DNA of 64,000 nucleotides from JANQTF01 sp041741415 (GCA_041741415.1 JBGSKC010000035.1:124001-188000); one strand, 5' to 3'. Shown: positions 51,885 to 61,141, numbered from the stretch's first letter. The notes: generated by a model not told the origin, from the sequence alone. Program-made: numbers and translations.

Positions 51885-52817
51885 ATGGCCGTACAAAAAG
51901 AGACCTGGGTCAACTATTTCATAGGTAACCTTTTCAAGGGAAACCCTCACCTGGAGGCTGGTCGCTGCTTCCGCGAAGACGACAACGTCCTGGGCGGCAA
52001 GATCGTGCACATCCCGCAGGCTGGAGCTAAACCCACTGTGGTGAAAAACCGCACTACCTTCCCTGCCGTGGCTGTTCGAAGAACGGATACCGACATCGTG
52101 TATGCGCTCGACGGCTACAGCACCGACCCCACCCACATCACCGACATCGAGGAGGTCGAGCTCAGCTACTCCAAAATGGACAGCGTGCTGGGTGAGCACC
52201 TGGAAACTCTGCGGGAGTACATCGGTGACGACATCCTGCACAAATGGGTGAGCACCTACGTGGACCAGACCGCTCCTGGCGTGATCCTCCGCACCACCGG
52301 CTCCGCTGTGGCTGCCCACCTGGCTTCTGCCACCGGCAACCGCAAGCTCTTCCTCAAGGAAGACCTGAAGCGTGCCCGCCTGACGATGAACAAGCAGTTG
52401 ATCCCTACTGCGGATCGCTATGCAATCATCCCTGCCGACATGCTGGACCAGCTTACCAACGACACCGACCTGAAGGTGCGTGACAATGCCCTGGAGCTTG
52501 ACATGCGTGCAGGATCGATCGGTCGCCTGTACAGCTTCGAAATCCTGGAGCGCCCAACCACGACCATCTTCACGAACGCTGCTACGCCTGTGCTGAAGGC
52601 ACTCGGAGCTGCCGGTGCAGCCACCGACAACGACACCGTGGTGTGCTACCACAAAAACGCTGTGGCCTGCGCCCTGGGCGATGTAAACATCTACGAGAAC
52701 ATCCAGGATGCGCTCTACTACGGTGACATCTACTCCTTCGAGGTGCGGATGGGTGGCCGGAGCCGCCGCGCCGATGGAAAGGGCCTGGTGATGATTGTGC
52801 AGGATGCTGCCGCTTAA
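51885..52817 (+). CDS. Major capsid protein
   Basis: 310 residues in the expected place behind protease/scaffold and before tail genes. It has the mixed composition of HK97-fold coat proteins: an N-terminal arm (IGNLFKGNPHLEAGRCFRED), THITDIEEVELSYSKMDS, LTMNKQLIPTADRYAIIPADM (typical of coat proteins of Bacteroidota phages) and a C-terminal GDIYSFEVRMGGRSRR. The family name cannot be stated without a search, but function is likely. Confidence 0.82.
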   Translation: MAVQKETWVNYFIGNLFKGNPHLEAGRCFREDDNVLGGKIVHIPQAGAKPTVVKNRTTFPAVAVRRTDTDIVYALDGYSTDPTHITDIEEVELSYSKMDSVLGEHLETLREYIGDDILHKWVSTYVDQTAPGVILRTTGSAVAAHLASATGNRKLFLKEDLKRARLTMNKQLIPTADRYAIIPADMLDQLTNDTDLKVRDNALELDMRAGSIGRLYSFEILERPTTTIFTNAATPVLKALGAAGAATDNDTVVCYHKNAVACALGDVNIYENIQDALYYGDIYSFEVRMGGRSRRADGKGLVMIVQDAAA

Positions 52818-52823
52818 TCCCCT

Positions 52824-53030
52824 ATGGGAGAAGGAGCTGTGATCGATGTCCTTGTTTGGGCCAGTCTCGCCCTGTTGGGGCTGGCCACCTATTTCCTGCG
52901 AATGATCCATGCCGACATCCGAAAGATGCGCGACGAACTCAACCAAAATGCCGTGGACCAGGCGGTCCTGCATACCAAGATTGCCGCCCACGATACCCGC
53001 ATTTCACGACTTGAAGAAAGAGCCCAATGA
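52824..53030 (+). CDS. Small membrane-anchored coiled-coil protein
   Basis: 68 residues: one membrane span (VIDVLVWASLALLGLATYFL) and a charged heptad region (DIRKMRDELNQNAVDQAVLHTK). The layout resembles XhlA-type or other small holin/spanin-associated proteins, but no sequence hallmark proves it. 6 bases after capsid and overlapping the next gene by 4. Confidence 0.62.
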   Translation: MGEGAVIDVLVWASLALLGLATYFLRMIHADIRKMRDELNQNAVDQAVLHTKIAAHDTRISRLEERAQ

Positions 53031-53305
53031 CCGAAGAGCAATTCAACGCCGACCTGGCTGCTGTGTTCAAGAGCCATCCCACCGCCCAGGTGGTGTATAG
53101 CACCCCGGACGGCCAGCTGTTCCTGGAGCGCCGCTATGCCGACGCCCACGCAGGCTACCAGAAGGCTGAGCAGGTGAAAAAGCACATCCGACCTGATGCG
53201 GAGCCTCAGGAAACCGAGCCAGCCAAACCCGCTAAAGCTGTCAAGGCTGCCAAAGCCGCCGAGCCAGCCGAGGAGGAAGACGATTCCACCACCCCAACTG
53301 AGTAA
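53027..53305 (+). CDS. Hypothetical head/tail-junction protein
   Basis: 92 residues. N-terminal part TAQVVYSTPDGQLFLERRYADAH followed by an Ala/Lys/Pro/Glu-rich tail (about 60-92). It occupies the position of Mu gp35-type head-joining proteins, which also have such low-complexity ends. Assignment by position only. Confidence 0.58.
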   Translation: MTEEQFNADLAAVFKSHPTAQVVYSTPDGQLFLERRYADAHAGYQKAEQVKKHIRPDAEPQETEPAKPAKAVKAAKAAEPAEEEDDSTTPTE

Positions 53306-53307
53306 TC

Positions 53308-54501
53308 ATGCCTCTGCCCGCAGTAACTGTCAATATTCAGGGTGGCTCCCTGGGCCGGGTGGCAAACCTGGCCGATGGGGTAGCCTGCCTCATTGTGTCG
53401 GGTGTGGCTGTGAGCGGCCTGATTGTGCTGGACACGCCTTACCGCGTGTTCACCACCCAGGAAGTGAACGCACTTGGCATCGATGCCGCCTATGACACCG
53501 CGAACACCACCAACGCATGGAAGCACATCTCCGACTTCTACCAGGAAGCCGGTGAGGGGCAGGAGCTGTGGATCGTGGTGCGGTCCAACACCCAAACGAT
53601 GGCACAGTCCGCCGCTCTGCTGGACACGATCCAGACCCAGAGCGGGAATCGGATCAAGGTTTTCGGTATTACCCGCAAGCCTGCCGGATCCTACACCCCG
53701 ACCATTGTTGCGGGCATGGATGACGATGTGCCAGCAGCGGTCGCTGCGGCCAAGCTCCAGGCCATTACCATGGCCGCCCGATACGCAGCTGCTGTGATCC
53801 TCATCGAGGGCCGCAGCTTCACCTATGCCTCGGTTTCATCGCTGGTGGACAACCGCGCCACGAGCAACACCGCAGGCAGCAAGTATGTGAGCGTGGTGCT
53901 GGGCAACGATGCCAGCGGCAGCGATCAGTTTGTTGGCCGGGTGCTGGGTCGTGCTGCCAGCTCGCCTGTGCAGCGCAGCCTGGGCCGCGTTCGCTCCGGA
54001 GCGCTTTCTATCCTCACTGCCTTCCTGGGCACGCAGGCTGTTGGCACCATCAGTCATGGTGTGCTGGGCGGCCTGCACGACAAGGGGTATATCCACCCCC
54101 GCACCCACATCGGCAAGAATGGATTCTACCTCAACGATGACCCGAGCGCCGACCCCATCACCAGCGACTTCGCCTTCCTGAACAGGATCCGAACGCTGGA
54201 GAAAGCGAGGCTCATTGTGCGGATTGTGCTGCTCGACGAGCTCCTCAATGAGGTTCCTGTCGATCCTACTTCAGGCCGCCTGGCTCCTGCCTATATCGCA
54301 GAGCTGAAGCAGACCTGCGACAATGCGCTGAACCTCGGGATGGTGGCCCTGGGCAATGCCTCGAGCGCCGAAACCATCATTGACCCTGCTCAAAACATCC
54401 TCTCCACCGACAAGCTGGTCGTGACGGTGAAAGTGGTGCCGGTAGGCACTGCCCGCACCATCGAGGCGACTGTAACCTTCTCCAACCCCGCAACTGAGTA
54501 A
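53308..54501 (+). CDS. Tail sheath protein (DUF2586/Mu L-like)
   Basis: 397 residues. The start LPAVTVNIQGGSLGR, a middle LIEGRSFTYASVSSLVDNRA, and GGLHDKGYIHPRTHIGKNGFYLNDDPS, followed by ARLIVRIVLLDELLNEVPVDP, fit contractile-tail sheath proteins of the DUF2586 type. It implies a myovirus-like contractile tail as in Mu. Tail tube follows directly. Confidence 0.87.
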   Translation: MPLPAVTVNIQGGSLGRVANLADGVACLIVSGVAVSGLIVLDTPYRVFTTQEVNALGIDAAYDTANTTNAWKHISDFYQEAGEGQELWIVVRSNTQTMAQSAALLDTIQTQSGNRIKVFGITRKPAGSYTPTIVAGMDDDVPAAVAAAKLQAITMAARYAAAVILIEGRSFTYASVSSLVDNRATSNTAGSKYVSVVLGNDASGSDQFVGRVLGRAASSPVQRSLGRVRSGALSILTAFLGTQAVGTISHGVLGGLHDKGYIHPRTHIGKNGFYLNDDPSADPITSDFAFLNRIRTLEKARLIVRIVLLDELLNEVPVDPTSGRLAPAYIAELKQTCDNALNLGMVALGNASSAETIIDPAQNILSTDKLVVTVKVVPVGTARTIEATVTFSNPATE

Positions 54502-54503
54502 CA

Positions 54504-54932
54504 ATGAACGGACAGGCATATAGCTGGCAAGATGCCAGCATCCGAATCAAGACACTGGGCGGGGGAGCCGGGAAGGAATACCCATGCCGGGCCTACAGCC
54601 AGACCACGACCAGGGAGAGCAGCAACATCCACGTGAACAGCACCCAGCCCTACGAGTACAGCCGGGGCCCCAAGAATCATGAGGGCAGCCTCACTGTTCT
54701 GCAAAGCACGCTGATTGAGATGGAGCGGGATTACCCGCTGGCTGCTGACCTCACCGACCTGGTCTTCGACGTGTCGATCAGCTTCGTGAATCCTGCCAAT
54801 CCCGACATCCTCTCTGTGAAGGTGTGGGAGCAGTGCTCCATCACCGAGGTAACGCTCGAGCATGGAGCCGACACCGAGTTCATGGAAGTGGAGCTGCCGA
54901 TCCGCATTGGCCGCGTTCGCACGATTGTCTAA
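54504..54932 (+). CDS. Tail tube protein (Mu M-like)
   Basis: 142 residues, directly after the sheath gene. The compact beta-rich sequence (YSWQDASIRIKTLGGG, VFDVSISFVNPANPDI, MEVELPIRIGRVRTI) and the conserved order sheath-tube-chaperone-tape support the inner tail tube, which carries DNA into the host. Confidence 0.82.
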   Translation: MNGQAYSWQDASIRIKTLGGGAGKEYPCRAYSQTTTRESSNIHVNSTQPYEYSRGPKNHEGSLTVLQSTLIEMERDYPLAADLTDLVFDVSISFVNPANPDILSVKVWEQCSITEVTLEHGADTEFMEVELPIRIGRVRTIV

Positions 54933-54950
54933 GTATCAATTCCTGCAATA

Positions 54951-55367
54951 ATGACAAACCAACCCCGCAGCCTGACCATCCTCGCCCCCGGCGAGGATGT
55001 GACGGCAGAACAGATCCAGGAGTGGAAGGATAAGCACGGCGACGTGTTCCTCCTCCAGGAAGCCAGCGACATTGCCGCTGACGAGGAAGAAGGCTTCTTT
55101 GTCGAGGCTGAGACCAAGCCAGCACCAACAGCGACCAGCCTGCTGAAGGTGTATGTGAGGAAGCCCACCCGGCAGATCATCAAGTTTGCGGCCCAGAAAA
55201 GCGAGAAGGAAAAAGCGGACGCCATCCGCTTCACTGAGCTGGTGCTGCGCAACGTGTGGCTGGCCGGGCATGAGGAGTTTCTCACGAATGATGCCCTGCT
55301 CATGAGCGTCGGCAACCAGCTCGAGGAGCTGATCGGGATCAAAGACCTGGAACTAAAAAAGCTCTAG
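54951..55367 (+). CDS. Tail assembly chaperone, short form
   Basis: 138 residues. It begins with a Ser/Asp/Glu-rich part and continues as a helical domain (KPTRQIIKFAAQKSEKEKADAIRF). It sits between tail tube and tape measure, where Mu has gp41 and lambda has G. The stop at 55365 comes 4 bases after a slippery heptamer, so most ribosomes should make this form and a few the frameshifted one. Confidence 0.85.
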   Translation: MTNQPRSLTILAPGEDVTAEQIQEWKDKHGDVFLLQEASDIAADEEEGFFVEAETKPAPTATSLLKVYVRKPTRQIIKFAAQKSEKEKADAIRFTELVLRNVWLAGHEEFLTNDALLMSVGNQLEELIGIKDLELKKL

Positions 55368-55531
55368 CCGAGGCCGGATCGGCCAAACTCTCATACCTCC
55401 GGCAGGTAGATGCGCAGCTGCGCTACTACTTCCACCTCGACCCCGACAGCCTCAGCGATGAGGAGTGGATCGAAAGGTATCAGGAGCTCGCCTGGGTCAG
55501 AAAAGCAGAAGCAAAAGCCACAAAGAAATGA
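54951..55531 (+). CDS. Tail assembly chaperone, -1 frameshift long form
   Basis: Reading -1 at A AAA AAG (55355-55361) gives about 55 extra residues (beginning ALAEAGSAKLSYLRQ, ending KAEAKATKK) without a stop until TGA at 55529-55531. The extension ends exactly on the tape-measure ATG (55528). A perfect hairpin GGCCG-GAT-CGGCC (55372-55384) lies 10 bases after the site and can stimulate slipping. This matches the G/GT system of lambda and gp41/gp42 of Mu in architecture. Total about 193 residues. Confidence 0.82.
55355..55384 (+). promoter_or_regulatory. Programmed -1 frameshift signal
   Basis: Heptamer A AAA AAG in the correct zero-frame phase at 55355-55361, 10-base spacer, then hairpin GGCCG-GAT-CGGCC. 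The heptamer is the same as the Escherichia coli dnaX site. Confidence 0.85.
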
Positions 55532-57183
55532 ACCGCCTCTACAACATCATTTTTCGCCTGCGCGATGGCGTCACGTCCCGGCTCCGGGGCATGGACGCTG
55601 CGCAAAACCGGCTCAGTGCCGGGGTGGAATCGTTGCGGAGGCGGTTCAGCTCCCTGGGCACCAGTGCGGCTGATGCCTTCCGCCGCATGCGCCAGAATGC
55701 TGCCGATGCAGCCACCAGGGTCAATTCCTCGATGAGCTCCATCGGCACTACCATCTCCAGGGTGTTTGCGGCAGCGGCTGTGCTGAGCTTCGGCAATAGC
55801 CTGCTCCAGACAGCACTGGCAGCTGACCGGCTCGACCGCGCCATCGCCTTTGGCAGCGGGGCCAACACCGCCGCCAACATGGAGTTCCTGAACAAGACCA
55901 TCGACAGCCTGGGCCTCAACGCCATGGCCGCCAAGGATGGCTTTGCGACGCTGGCAGGATCCTTCAAGGGCACTACCCTGGAGGGCGAGCCGATGCGGAA
56001 GCTGTTCACTGGCATGAGCCAGGCCAGTGCTGCCCTGGGCCTGAGTGCAGATGACTCGAAAGGGGCATTTATGGCTCTGGGCCAGATCATGAGCAAGGGC
56101 AAGGTGAGTGCGGAGGAGCTCAGGGGCCAGCTCGGTGAGCGGATCCCGGGAGCCTTCCAGATTGCCGCCAGGGCCATGGGCATGACCACCCAGGAGCTCG
56201 ACAAGCAGCTCCAGCTCGGCAACGTGATGGCGGAAGACTTCCTGCCAAAGTTCGCCGATGAGATGATCAAGACCTTTGGAGCTGATGCGCAGAAGAATGC
56301 CAACAGCCTCACAGCCCGATTTAACCGGATGCAGAACGCGATCCTGGACATGAAGCTCCAGGTGTTCCAACTGGCTGAGCCGCTGTTTACCCTGTTCCTT
56401 AAGGCCACCACGATCCTGGCCTCCATGCTTCGCCCGGCTCTCGACTGGGTAGTGAGCATGTTCCAGCGCTTCGGCCTGGTCATTGCAATAGCCACCGGCT
56501 TCCTTTTGGGCTACCGGATTGTGGTGATGACCGCAGCACTGGCCACCAAGATCTGGACTGGTATTCAATGGCTGTTAAATGCAGCGTTGAGCGCCAACCC
56601 CATCGGCATTGTGATTGGCTTGATTGCAGCCATTGTGGCTGCGATCGTGTATGCCTACATCAAGTTTGATGCTTTCCGTGGTTTGCTCTGGGGAGTCTGG
56701 GAAGCGTTCAAGGCGAGCTTTGGGGCGATTGGCGACCTGGCTGCCGCAGTGGGCGAGATCCTGGTAGGAGCTGTGACATTCGATGCAGCGAAGGTTCGGT
56801 CTGGGATGGACAGGTTCAGCTCCACGCTGCGTGGTGCCGGGCAGCGCATCGGCGATGCCTTCCGGCAGGGCTACGCAGACGGTGTAGAGAAGAAGGTGCA
56901 GATGCCCGACTTCCTGAAGGCCGCTATGGGGAGGATCGATGCCGACAGGGCAATGGCTCTGTCTGGCAGCGAGGAAACTGAGGGTGGCACAGGCAACACC
57001 ATTGCCGGGGTTTCCGGTGGCGGAGCCAAGGCCACCACTGTCAACATCACCATCGAGAAGTTCCAGGACCAGATCGTGGTGAATACCACCTCCATGCAGG
57101 AGGGCGAGCAGGAGCTGGTGACGCGGCTGGAGGAAGTGCTTCTTCGTGTGGTAAACGGAGTCAATCAAGTCGCCTTCCGATGA
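55528..57183 (+). CDS. Tail tape measure protein
   Basis: 551 residues from ATG 55528. The N-terminal part is helical (AAQNRLSAGVESLRRRFSSL). The segment SAEELRGQLGERIPGAFQIA is the classic tape-measure domain signature. Hydrophobic stretches occur about 310-400 (FGLVIAIATGFLLGYRIVVM and IVIGLIAAIVAAIVYAY). Length of this protein usually sets tail length. ATG overlaps the stop of the frameshifted chaperone (ATGA). Confidence 0.9.
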   Translation: MNRLYNIIFRLRDGVTSRLRGMDAAQNRLSAGVESLRRRFSSLGTSAADAFRRMRQNAADAATRVNSSMSSIGTTISRVFAAAAVLSFGNSLLQTALAADRLDRAIAFGSGANTAANMEFLNKTIDSLGLNAMAAKDGFATLAGSFKGTTLEGEPMRKLFTGMSQASAALGLSADDSKGAFMALGQIMSKGKVSAEELRGQLGERIPGAFQIAARAMGMTTQELDKQLQLGNVMAEDFLPKFADEMIKTFGADAQKNANSLTARFNRMQNAILDMKLQVFQLAEPLFTLFLKATTILASMLRPALDWVVSMFQRFGLVIAIATGFLLGYRIVVMTAALATKIWTGIQWLLNAALSANPIGIVIGLIAAIVAAIVYAYIKFDAFRGLLWGVWEAFKASFGAIGDLAAAVGEILVGAVTFDAAKVRSGMDRFSSTLRGAGQRIGDAFRQGYADGVEKKVQMPDFLKAAMGRIDADRAMALSGSEETEGGTGNTIAGVSGGGAKATTVNITIEKFQDQIVVNTTSMQEGEQELVTRLEEVLLRVVNGVNQVAFR

Positions 57184-57620
57184 GTGAGATGTGGAGCATA
57201 GAATTTCGCGACGCTTCGCTCCCTGGTGGAGTGTGGCGGCCCGCTGTGCCCCCGATCATCCAGGTGGCGAGTGAGACCAAGACCGTGACCACCAGGGTGG
57301 CAGGATCGAGCCGGGCAGTGACAGAGATCATTGCGTCGGAAAACTACCGGATCCGGATGGATGGCTTCGTAAAGAGCCCGCCAGAAAACGGAATCGAGAG
57401 CAACATCTTCCCTGAAGCACAGCTCAAGATCCTGGCCAACATGAGCCAGGCAAAGCGGGCCATGGAGGTGGTGTGCGAGTACCTGGCCATCTATGGGATC
57501 CGCAACCTGGTGCTGCAATCGGTGAGCTACAACGTGGCTCCAGGTGTGCCCCATGAGTTTCGCTACACCATTACGGCCATCAGCGATGAGGCCCCCGAAA
57601 TACAGATTCTCAGACAATGA
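57180..57620 (+). CDS. Baseplate/tail protein (DUF6046-like)
   Basis: 146 residues behind tape measure, overlapping it by 4 bases. Beta-rich (WSIEFRDASLPGGVWRPAVPP, YGIRNLVLQSVSYNVAP), with the look of phage baseplate hub-adaptor or DUF6046-type proteins found in Bacteroidota phages, recalled rather than searched. Position in the DNA-circularisation/baseplate region of Mu (N). Confidence 0.6.
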   Translation: MSEMWSIEFRDASLPGGVWRPAVPPIIQVASETKTVTTRVAGSSRAVTEIIASENYRIRMDGFVKSPPENGIESNIFPEAQLKILANMSQAKRAMEVVCEYLAIYGIRNLVLQSVSYNVAPGVPHEFRYTITAISDEAPEIQILRQ

Positions 57621-57961
57621 GCATCCTCGACGACAGACAACTCCTCCAGCGAGTGAAAAACGAGCTGGGACTGAGCATAAGAAGAACATCGGCCACCTCT
57701 GCTTACATCGCCGAACAGCAGTGGATTCGTGAAGTGGCCGACGCTATGAAGAGCCTGGACATACGCCAGTTTTCCCGCGCTCATTCGCTCCCGCTCCCTG
57801 GCACATACCGCCCAGGTGACCGACCAAAAGTACGAGACCTGCTCCTGGAGCTGCCGCAGTGCAAACTCGATGAGCTCTACGAATCATGGGCCACCAAGCC
57901 CGACAAAACCTTTCTCACCATTATCAGAAGAGCATGCGCAAGTTCCTTATCATGGCATTGA
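57617..57961 (+). CDS. Hypothetical baseplate-region protein
   Basis: 114 residues, coupled by a 4-base overlap to the previous gene. N-terminal ELGLSIRRTSATSAYIAEQQ and a helix-rich middle; LysM or other known domain not visible. The end overlaps the start of the next gene by 10 bases. Function unknown. Confidence 0.6.
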   Translation: MSILDDRQLLQRVKNELGLSIRRTSATSAYIAEQQWIREVADAMKSLDIRQFSRAHSLPLPGTYRPGDRPKVRDLLLELPQCKLDELYESWATKPDKTFLTIIRRACASSLSWH

Positions 57962-58932
57962 CCCTCACCATGGCATTGACCGTGGGGTCATACTCCACCA
58001 GCTTTGCCCACAACATCGAAATTGAAAGCGGGTTTCGAGAGATCGGCGACCGCGCCGTAATCGAGCTGCCCAACCTCGCAGGCAAGCTCGAGCAGAGCTT
58101 CCGGATCGGCGACCCCGTGGAAATCCAGCTCGGCTATGACGACCAGAACAGTCTGGAGTTTTCCGGCTACGTGGCCGAAATCAGCCCCCGGATCCCATTC
58201 AAAATGGTCTGCGAAGACGGCCTTTACATCGCCAAGCGAACCCAGGTGCAGCCTGGCTCCTGGAAGAGCATGACCCTGGCAGAGCTGATTGCACACGCTG
58301 CCGGTCCGAATGTACTCCTCGGCGACATCCCGCAGGTCACGCTTAAGCCATACCGCATCGAGCAGGGTAGCACTCTGGCCCAGGTCCTCGACAAGCTGAA
58401 GGAAGACTATATGCTGGTGGCCTATTATCGCGGCAACAAGCTATTCGTGGGCCTTCCCTATACCGAGTTTTCCGCAGCCAACACCCCGCTTTCGGTAGCA
58501 TGGGGCCGCTATGCCAGTTACCGGCTGCATGGAGACCTGGCCAACGTGGTATCTGCCGATGAGCTCACCTGGCGCTTTGCCGACCAGGTAAAACTACAGG
58601 CCAAGGCTGTCTCTATTCTCCCCGACAACACCCGGATCGAGGCCACTGTAGGGGATTCAGATGGTGAGCAACGCAGCCTGTTCTTTCGCAACATCACAAC
58701 CAAAGCCGACCTGGAGGCTATTGCAACGGCGGAGCTAGCCCGCCTCAAATATGATGGCTATGCTGGCTCTATCGAAACCTTTGGGACTCCCAGAGTGATC
58801 CATGGAGCCACAGCCAGCCTCCAGGACGAGCGATACCCGGCCCGATCAGGTGAGTACCTGGTCGATAAGGTCACGACCAGGTGGGGACTGGAAGGCTTCA
58901 GGAGAGTAGTAGAATTAGGCCCTGCTGTGTAG
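57952..58932 (+). CDS. Baseplate hub protein, late-control-D/Mu gpP-like
   Basis: 326 residues from ATG 57952. Start HNIEIESGFREIGDRAVIELP (hub beta-barrel), then RIGDPVEIQLGYDDQNSLEFSG, and a long LysM-like or tail-hub middle VLDKLKEDYMLVAYYRGNKLFVG typical of gpD/gpP hub proteins. The hub holds the spike at the tail tip. Starts at 57886 or 57934 are possible, but 57952 gives the family-like N-terminus. Confidence 0.78.
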   Translation: MALTLTMALTVGSYSTSFAHNIEIESGFREIGDRAVIELPNLAGKLEQSFRIGDPVEIQLGYDDQNSLEFSGYVAEISPRIPFKMVCEDGLYIAKRTQVQPGSWKSMTLAELIAHAAGPNVLLGDIPQVTLKPYRIEQGSTLAQVLDKLKEDYMLVAYYRGNKLFVGLPYTEFSAANTPLSVAWGRYASYRLHGDLANVVSADELTWRFADQVKLQAKAVSILPDNTRIEATVGDSDGEQRSLFFRNITTKADLEAIATAELARLKYDGYAGSIETFGTPRVIHGATASLQDERYPARSGEYLVDKVTTRWGLEGFRRVVELGPAV

Positions 58933-58941
58933 GTATTCTGT

Positions 58942-59508
58942 ATGAGCGACATCATCCGAAGAGCTATTAAGGAGATTGCAGGAAGCAAGCAGCCTCGACC
59001 CTTCGCTTTCACCGCTGAGGTGGCGGAGGTAGAGGGCGAGGTCTGCACGCTTTTTCCATCGGACGGTGGCCCGCCCATCTATGAGGTCCGGCTTTCGCCG
59101 GTGCTCGATGGTGGCAGCCTGGGAATTCGCGCCTACCCCAAGCCTGGCAGCCAGGCACTGGCCGTGTGGCTCGATGAGCAGGTGGCCTGTGTGCTGGAGG
59201 CTTCGGAGTATGATCAGATCCTCATTGCCATGCCAAACGGATCAGTGAACATCGAGGAGGATAGGATCACAATCCAGGCCGACCAGGTGATTATTGAGGG
59301 CGGCACCTACACTGTGGACCTCGACGGCAGTGGCGTGGGCATCAGCTCCGCTACAGACAGCCTGGCTCAGGTGCTTTCAGCCCTGGTGCAGCAGCTCCAG
59401 GTAATGGCTCCCATTGCTGCGGCTCCGGGCTCTCCCTGCGTTCCTAACCCCGCCGACGTGGCAGCCTTTAGCCTCATTTCAACCCGCCTTCAAAACCTTT
59501 TGAAATGA
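58942..59508 (+). CDS. Baseplate spike protein (gpV/gp45-like)
   Basis: 188 residues. OB-fold-like N-terminal half (AEVAEVEGEVCTLFPSDGGPP) followed by VLEASEYDQILIAMPNGSVN and repeats of short beta strands (SVNIEEDRITIQADQVIIEGG), typical of the triple-stranded beta-helix of contractile-tail spikes. C-terminal helix. Next gene overlaps by 4 bases. Confidence 0.75.
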   Translation: MSDIIRRAIKEIAGSKQPRPFAFTAEVAEVEGEVCTLFPSDGGPPIYEVRLSPVLDGGSLGIRAYPKPGSQALAVWLDEQVACVLEASEYDQILIAMPNGSVNIEEDRITIQADQVIIEGGTYTVDLDGSGVGISSATDSLAQVLSALVQQLQVMAPIAAAPGSPCVPNPADVAAFSLISTRLQNLLK

Positions 59509-59810
59509 CCACCGACATTCTTTTTTCCGGCAGTGATCTCATGTTCCAGGGCGGCGACCTGGTCGTGGGCAGGAGCGAGGCGCAACATGCGGCCTGCATC
59601 CTGGAGACGCACCCGGCAGAATGGAGGCAGTGGCCGTTGCTCGGAGTTGGCATCAGCTCCTACTTGCTGGAAGACATAGCCCTGGCAGACCTCCGGCACC
59701 GCTTCGAGGTGCACTGCCAATATGACAATGCCACAGTAGATAGCTTTCAGGCTGTGGTAACTGATGACAGCCTGAAAGCCTCCTCTGTATCCATTCGCTA
59801 TCAAACCTGA
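59505..59810 (+). CDS. Baseplate wedge protein (gpW/gp25-like)
   Basis: 101 residues in the position of Mu gp46. Contains QHAACILETHPAEWRQWPLLGVG, which parallels the gp25/W pattern of a wedge protein lying next to the sheath. Short and overlapped by the previous gene by 4 bases. Confidence 0.75.
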   Translation: MTTDILFSGSDLMFQGGDLVVGRSEAQHAACILETHPAEWRQWPLLGVGISSYLLEDIALADLRHRFEVHCQYDNATVDSFQAVVTDDSLKASSVSIRYQT

Positions 59811-59813
59811 CCC

Positions 59814-60650
59814 ATGGCCCGCAGTGTTCAGACCATCTACGACAGCCTGATAGCGGAGAAGGAAAGCCTCTCCAGCCTGGACAGCCTGGCCCCCATGGGC
59901 GAGACCTACAGCAGCCTGCTGGCCTCTATCACGAGCGCCAGCAAGACGGCTATCTGGCGGCTGATCTTGTACGTGGTGGCTTATTTCACCCACCTCCAGG
60001 AAAGCCTTTGGGATCTGTTCAAGATCGAGCTGGAGGCCCTGCTGGCCAAGGCCAAGTATGGCAGCCTCCGCTGGTATGTGGAGCAGGCGAAAGCCTTCCA
60101 GTTTGGCGACACCCTCACCTTCCAGGGCAACTTCCCGGTATATGACCCCATCGACCTTTCGGCCAGGATCGTGACCCAGGCCAGTGCCCAGGAGGATGCA
60201 GGCGCTTCGGCCAGCATCTTCGTGAAGGTGGCAAAGGGCACCGCCATTCTGGTGCCGCTATCCTCTCCGGAGCTGGCGGCATTCACCGCCTACATGAACG
60301 ATGTGAAGCCCGCTGGCATCTCGCTCAGCATCATCAGCCTGAACGCAGACACCCTGCGCCTGGTGATGGAGATCGGGTATGATGCCATCCGCCCACTGGC
60401 TGATGTGCAGGTGGATCTAGAGAATGCCATCATCAACTACCTCAAAGGCCTGCCTTTCGACGGCAAGTTCAGGCGGCTGGCCTTCGAGGATACGCTCCAG
60501 GCTGTGCCTGGTATCCTGACGATTTCCACCACCAGCATGCTGGGCTTTCAGGGCCTGGTGCAGACGACGATCCTCCAGGAGTATGTGGCCGGTGCCGGAT
60601 ACATGACCTGGGATGAAGCCAACAGCACCATCACTTACACCGCAGTATGA
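59814..60650 (+). CDS. Baseplate protein (gpJ/Mu gp47-like)
   Basis: 278 residues. N-terminal helical part (SLLASITSASKTAIWRLILY), then alternating alpha/beta with RPLADVQVDLENAIINYLKGLPFDGKFRR, which fits gpJ-like baseplate wedge proteins. The order W-J-I in the following genes supports it. Confidence 0.75.
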   Translation: MARSVQTIYDSLIAEKESLSSLDSLAPMGETYSSLLASITSASKTAIWRLILYVVAYFTHLQESLWDLFKIELEALLAKAKYGSLRWYVEQAKAFQFGDTLTFQGNFPVYDPIDLSARIVTQASAQEDAGASASIFVKVAKGTAILVPLSSPELAAFTAYMNDVKPAGISLSIISLNADTLRLVMEIGYDAIRPLADVQVDLENAIINYLKGLPFDGKFRRLAFEDTLQAVPGILTISTTSMLGFQGLVQTTILQEYVAGAGYMTWDEANSTITYTAV

Positions 60651-61141
60651 TGAGCAAGTACATTCTCTATTACTGGAAGCAGCTCATTGACATGCTGCCT
60701 GTGAAGCTCAGAAAGCCCCGGCTTATGAGCCTCATCTACGCACTACTGGCGGGGCTGATCTGGCTGCATGAGCAGTTCCTGGCTTTCGTGGACTATGCCA
60801 TCGGCGAGGCCACGAAAACCGGCCAGGTGATCGTGCTCGAGAAGCTGCTGAACGATGCTTTCGACTTCTCTCTCCGCCGCATCTATATCGGCGATGAGAG
60901 CACGCACGACAGCACGGCTCTCTTCCTGATCTCGGAGGCGCAGCCAGATCCGGCTGTGTACCTGGTATCGGAGATCCCGCCCGGCACCGGCCTGGCGCTC
61001 TACACTACCGCTGAGGGGGGCGGGCTCTACAACTTCGTGGTGTACATCCCCACCGGCCTGGTGCTGGATCTGATCCTGCTCCAGGGCATTCTGAACAAAT
61101 ACAAATTCGCGGGAATGAAGTACCGCATAGAATTCTACTAA
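60647..61141 (+). CDS. Baseplate/tail protein I (Mu gp48-like)
   Basis: 164 residues. Starts with YYWKQLIDMLPVKLRKPRLMSLIYALLAGLIW and has the usual small size of tail protein I relatives in Mu-like phages. Position after the J-like gene is the main evidence. Overlaps the J-like gene by 4 bases. Confidence 0.68.
   Translation: MMSKYILYYWKQLIDMLPVKLRKPRLMSLIYALLAGLIWLHEQFLAFVDYAIGEATKTGQVIVLEKLLNDAFDFSLRRIYIGDESTHDSTALFLISEAQPDPAVYLVSEIPPGTGLALYTTAEGGGLYNFVVYIPTGLVLDLILLQGILNKYKFAGMKYRIEFY

Noticed and set aside
51792..52991. 399-residue minus-strand frame (and 55480-56568)
   Set aside because: Antisense to capsid and tape-measure genes; histidine/valine-rich shadow translations.
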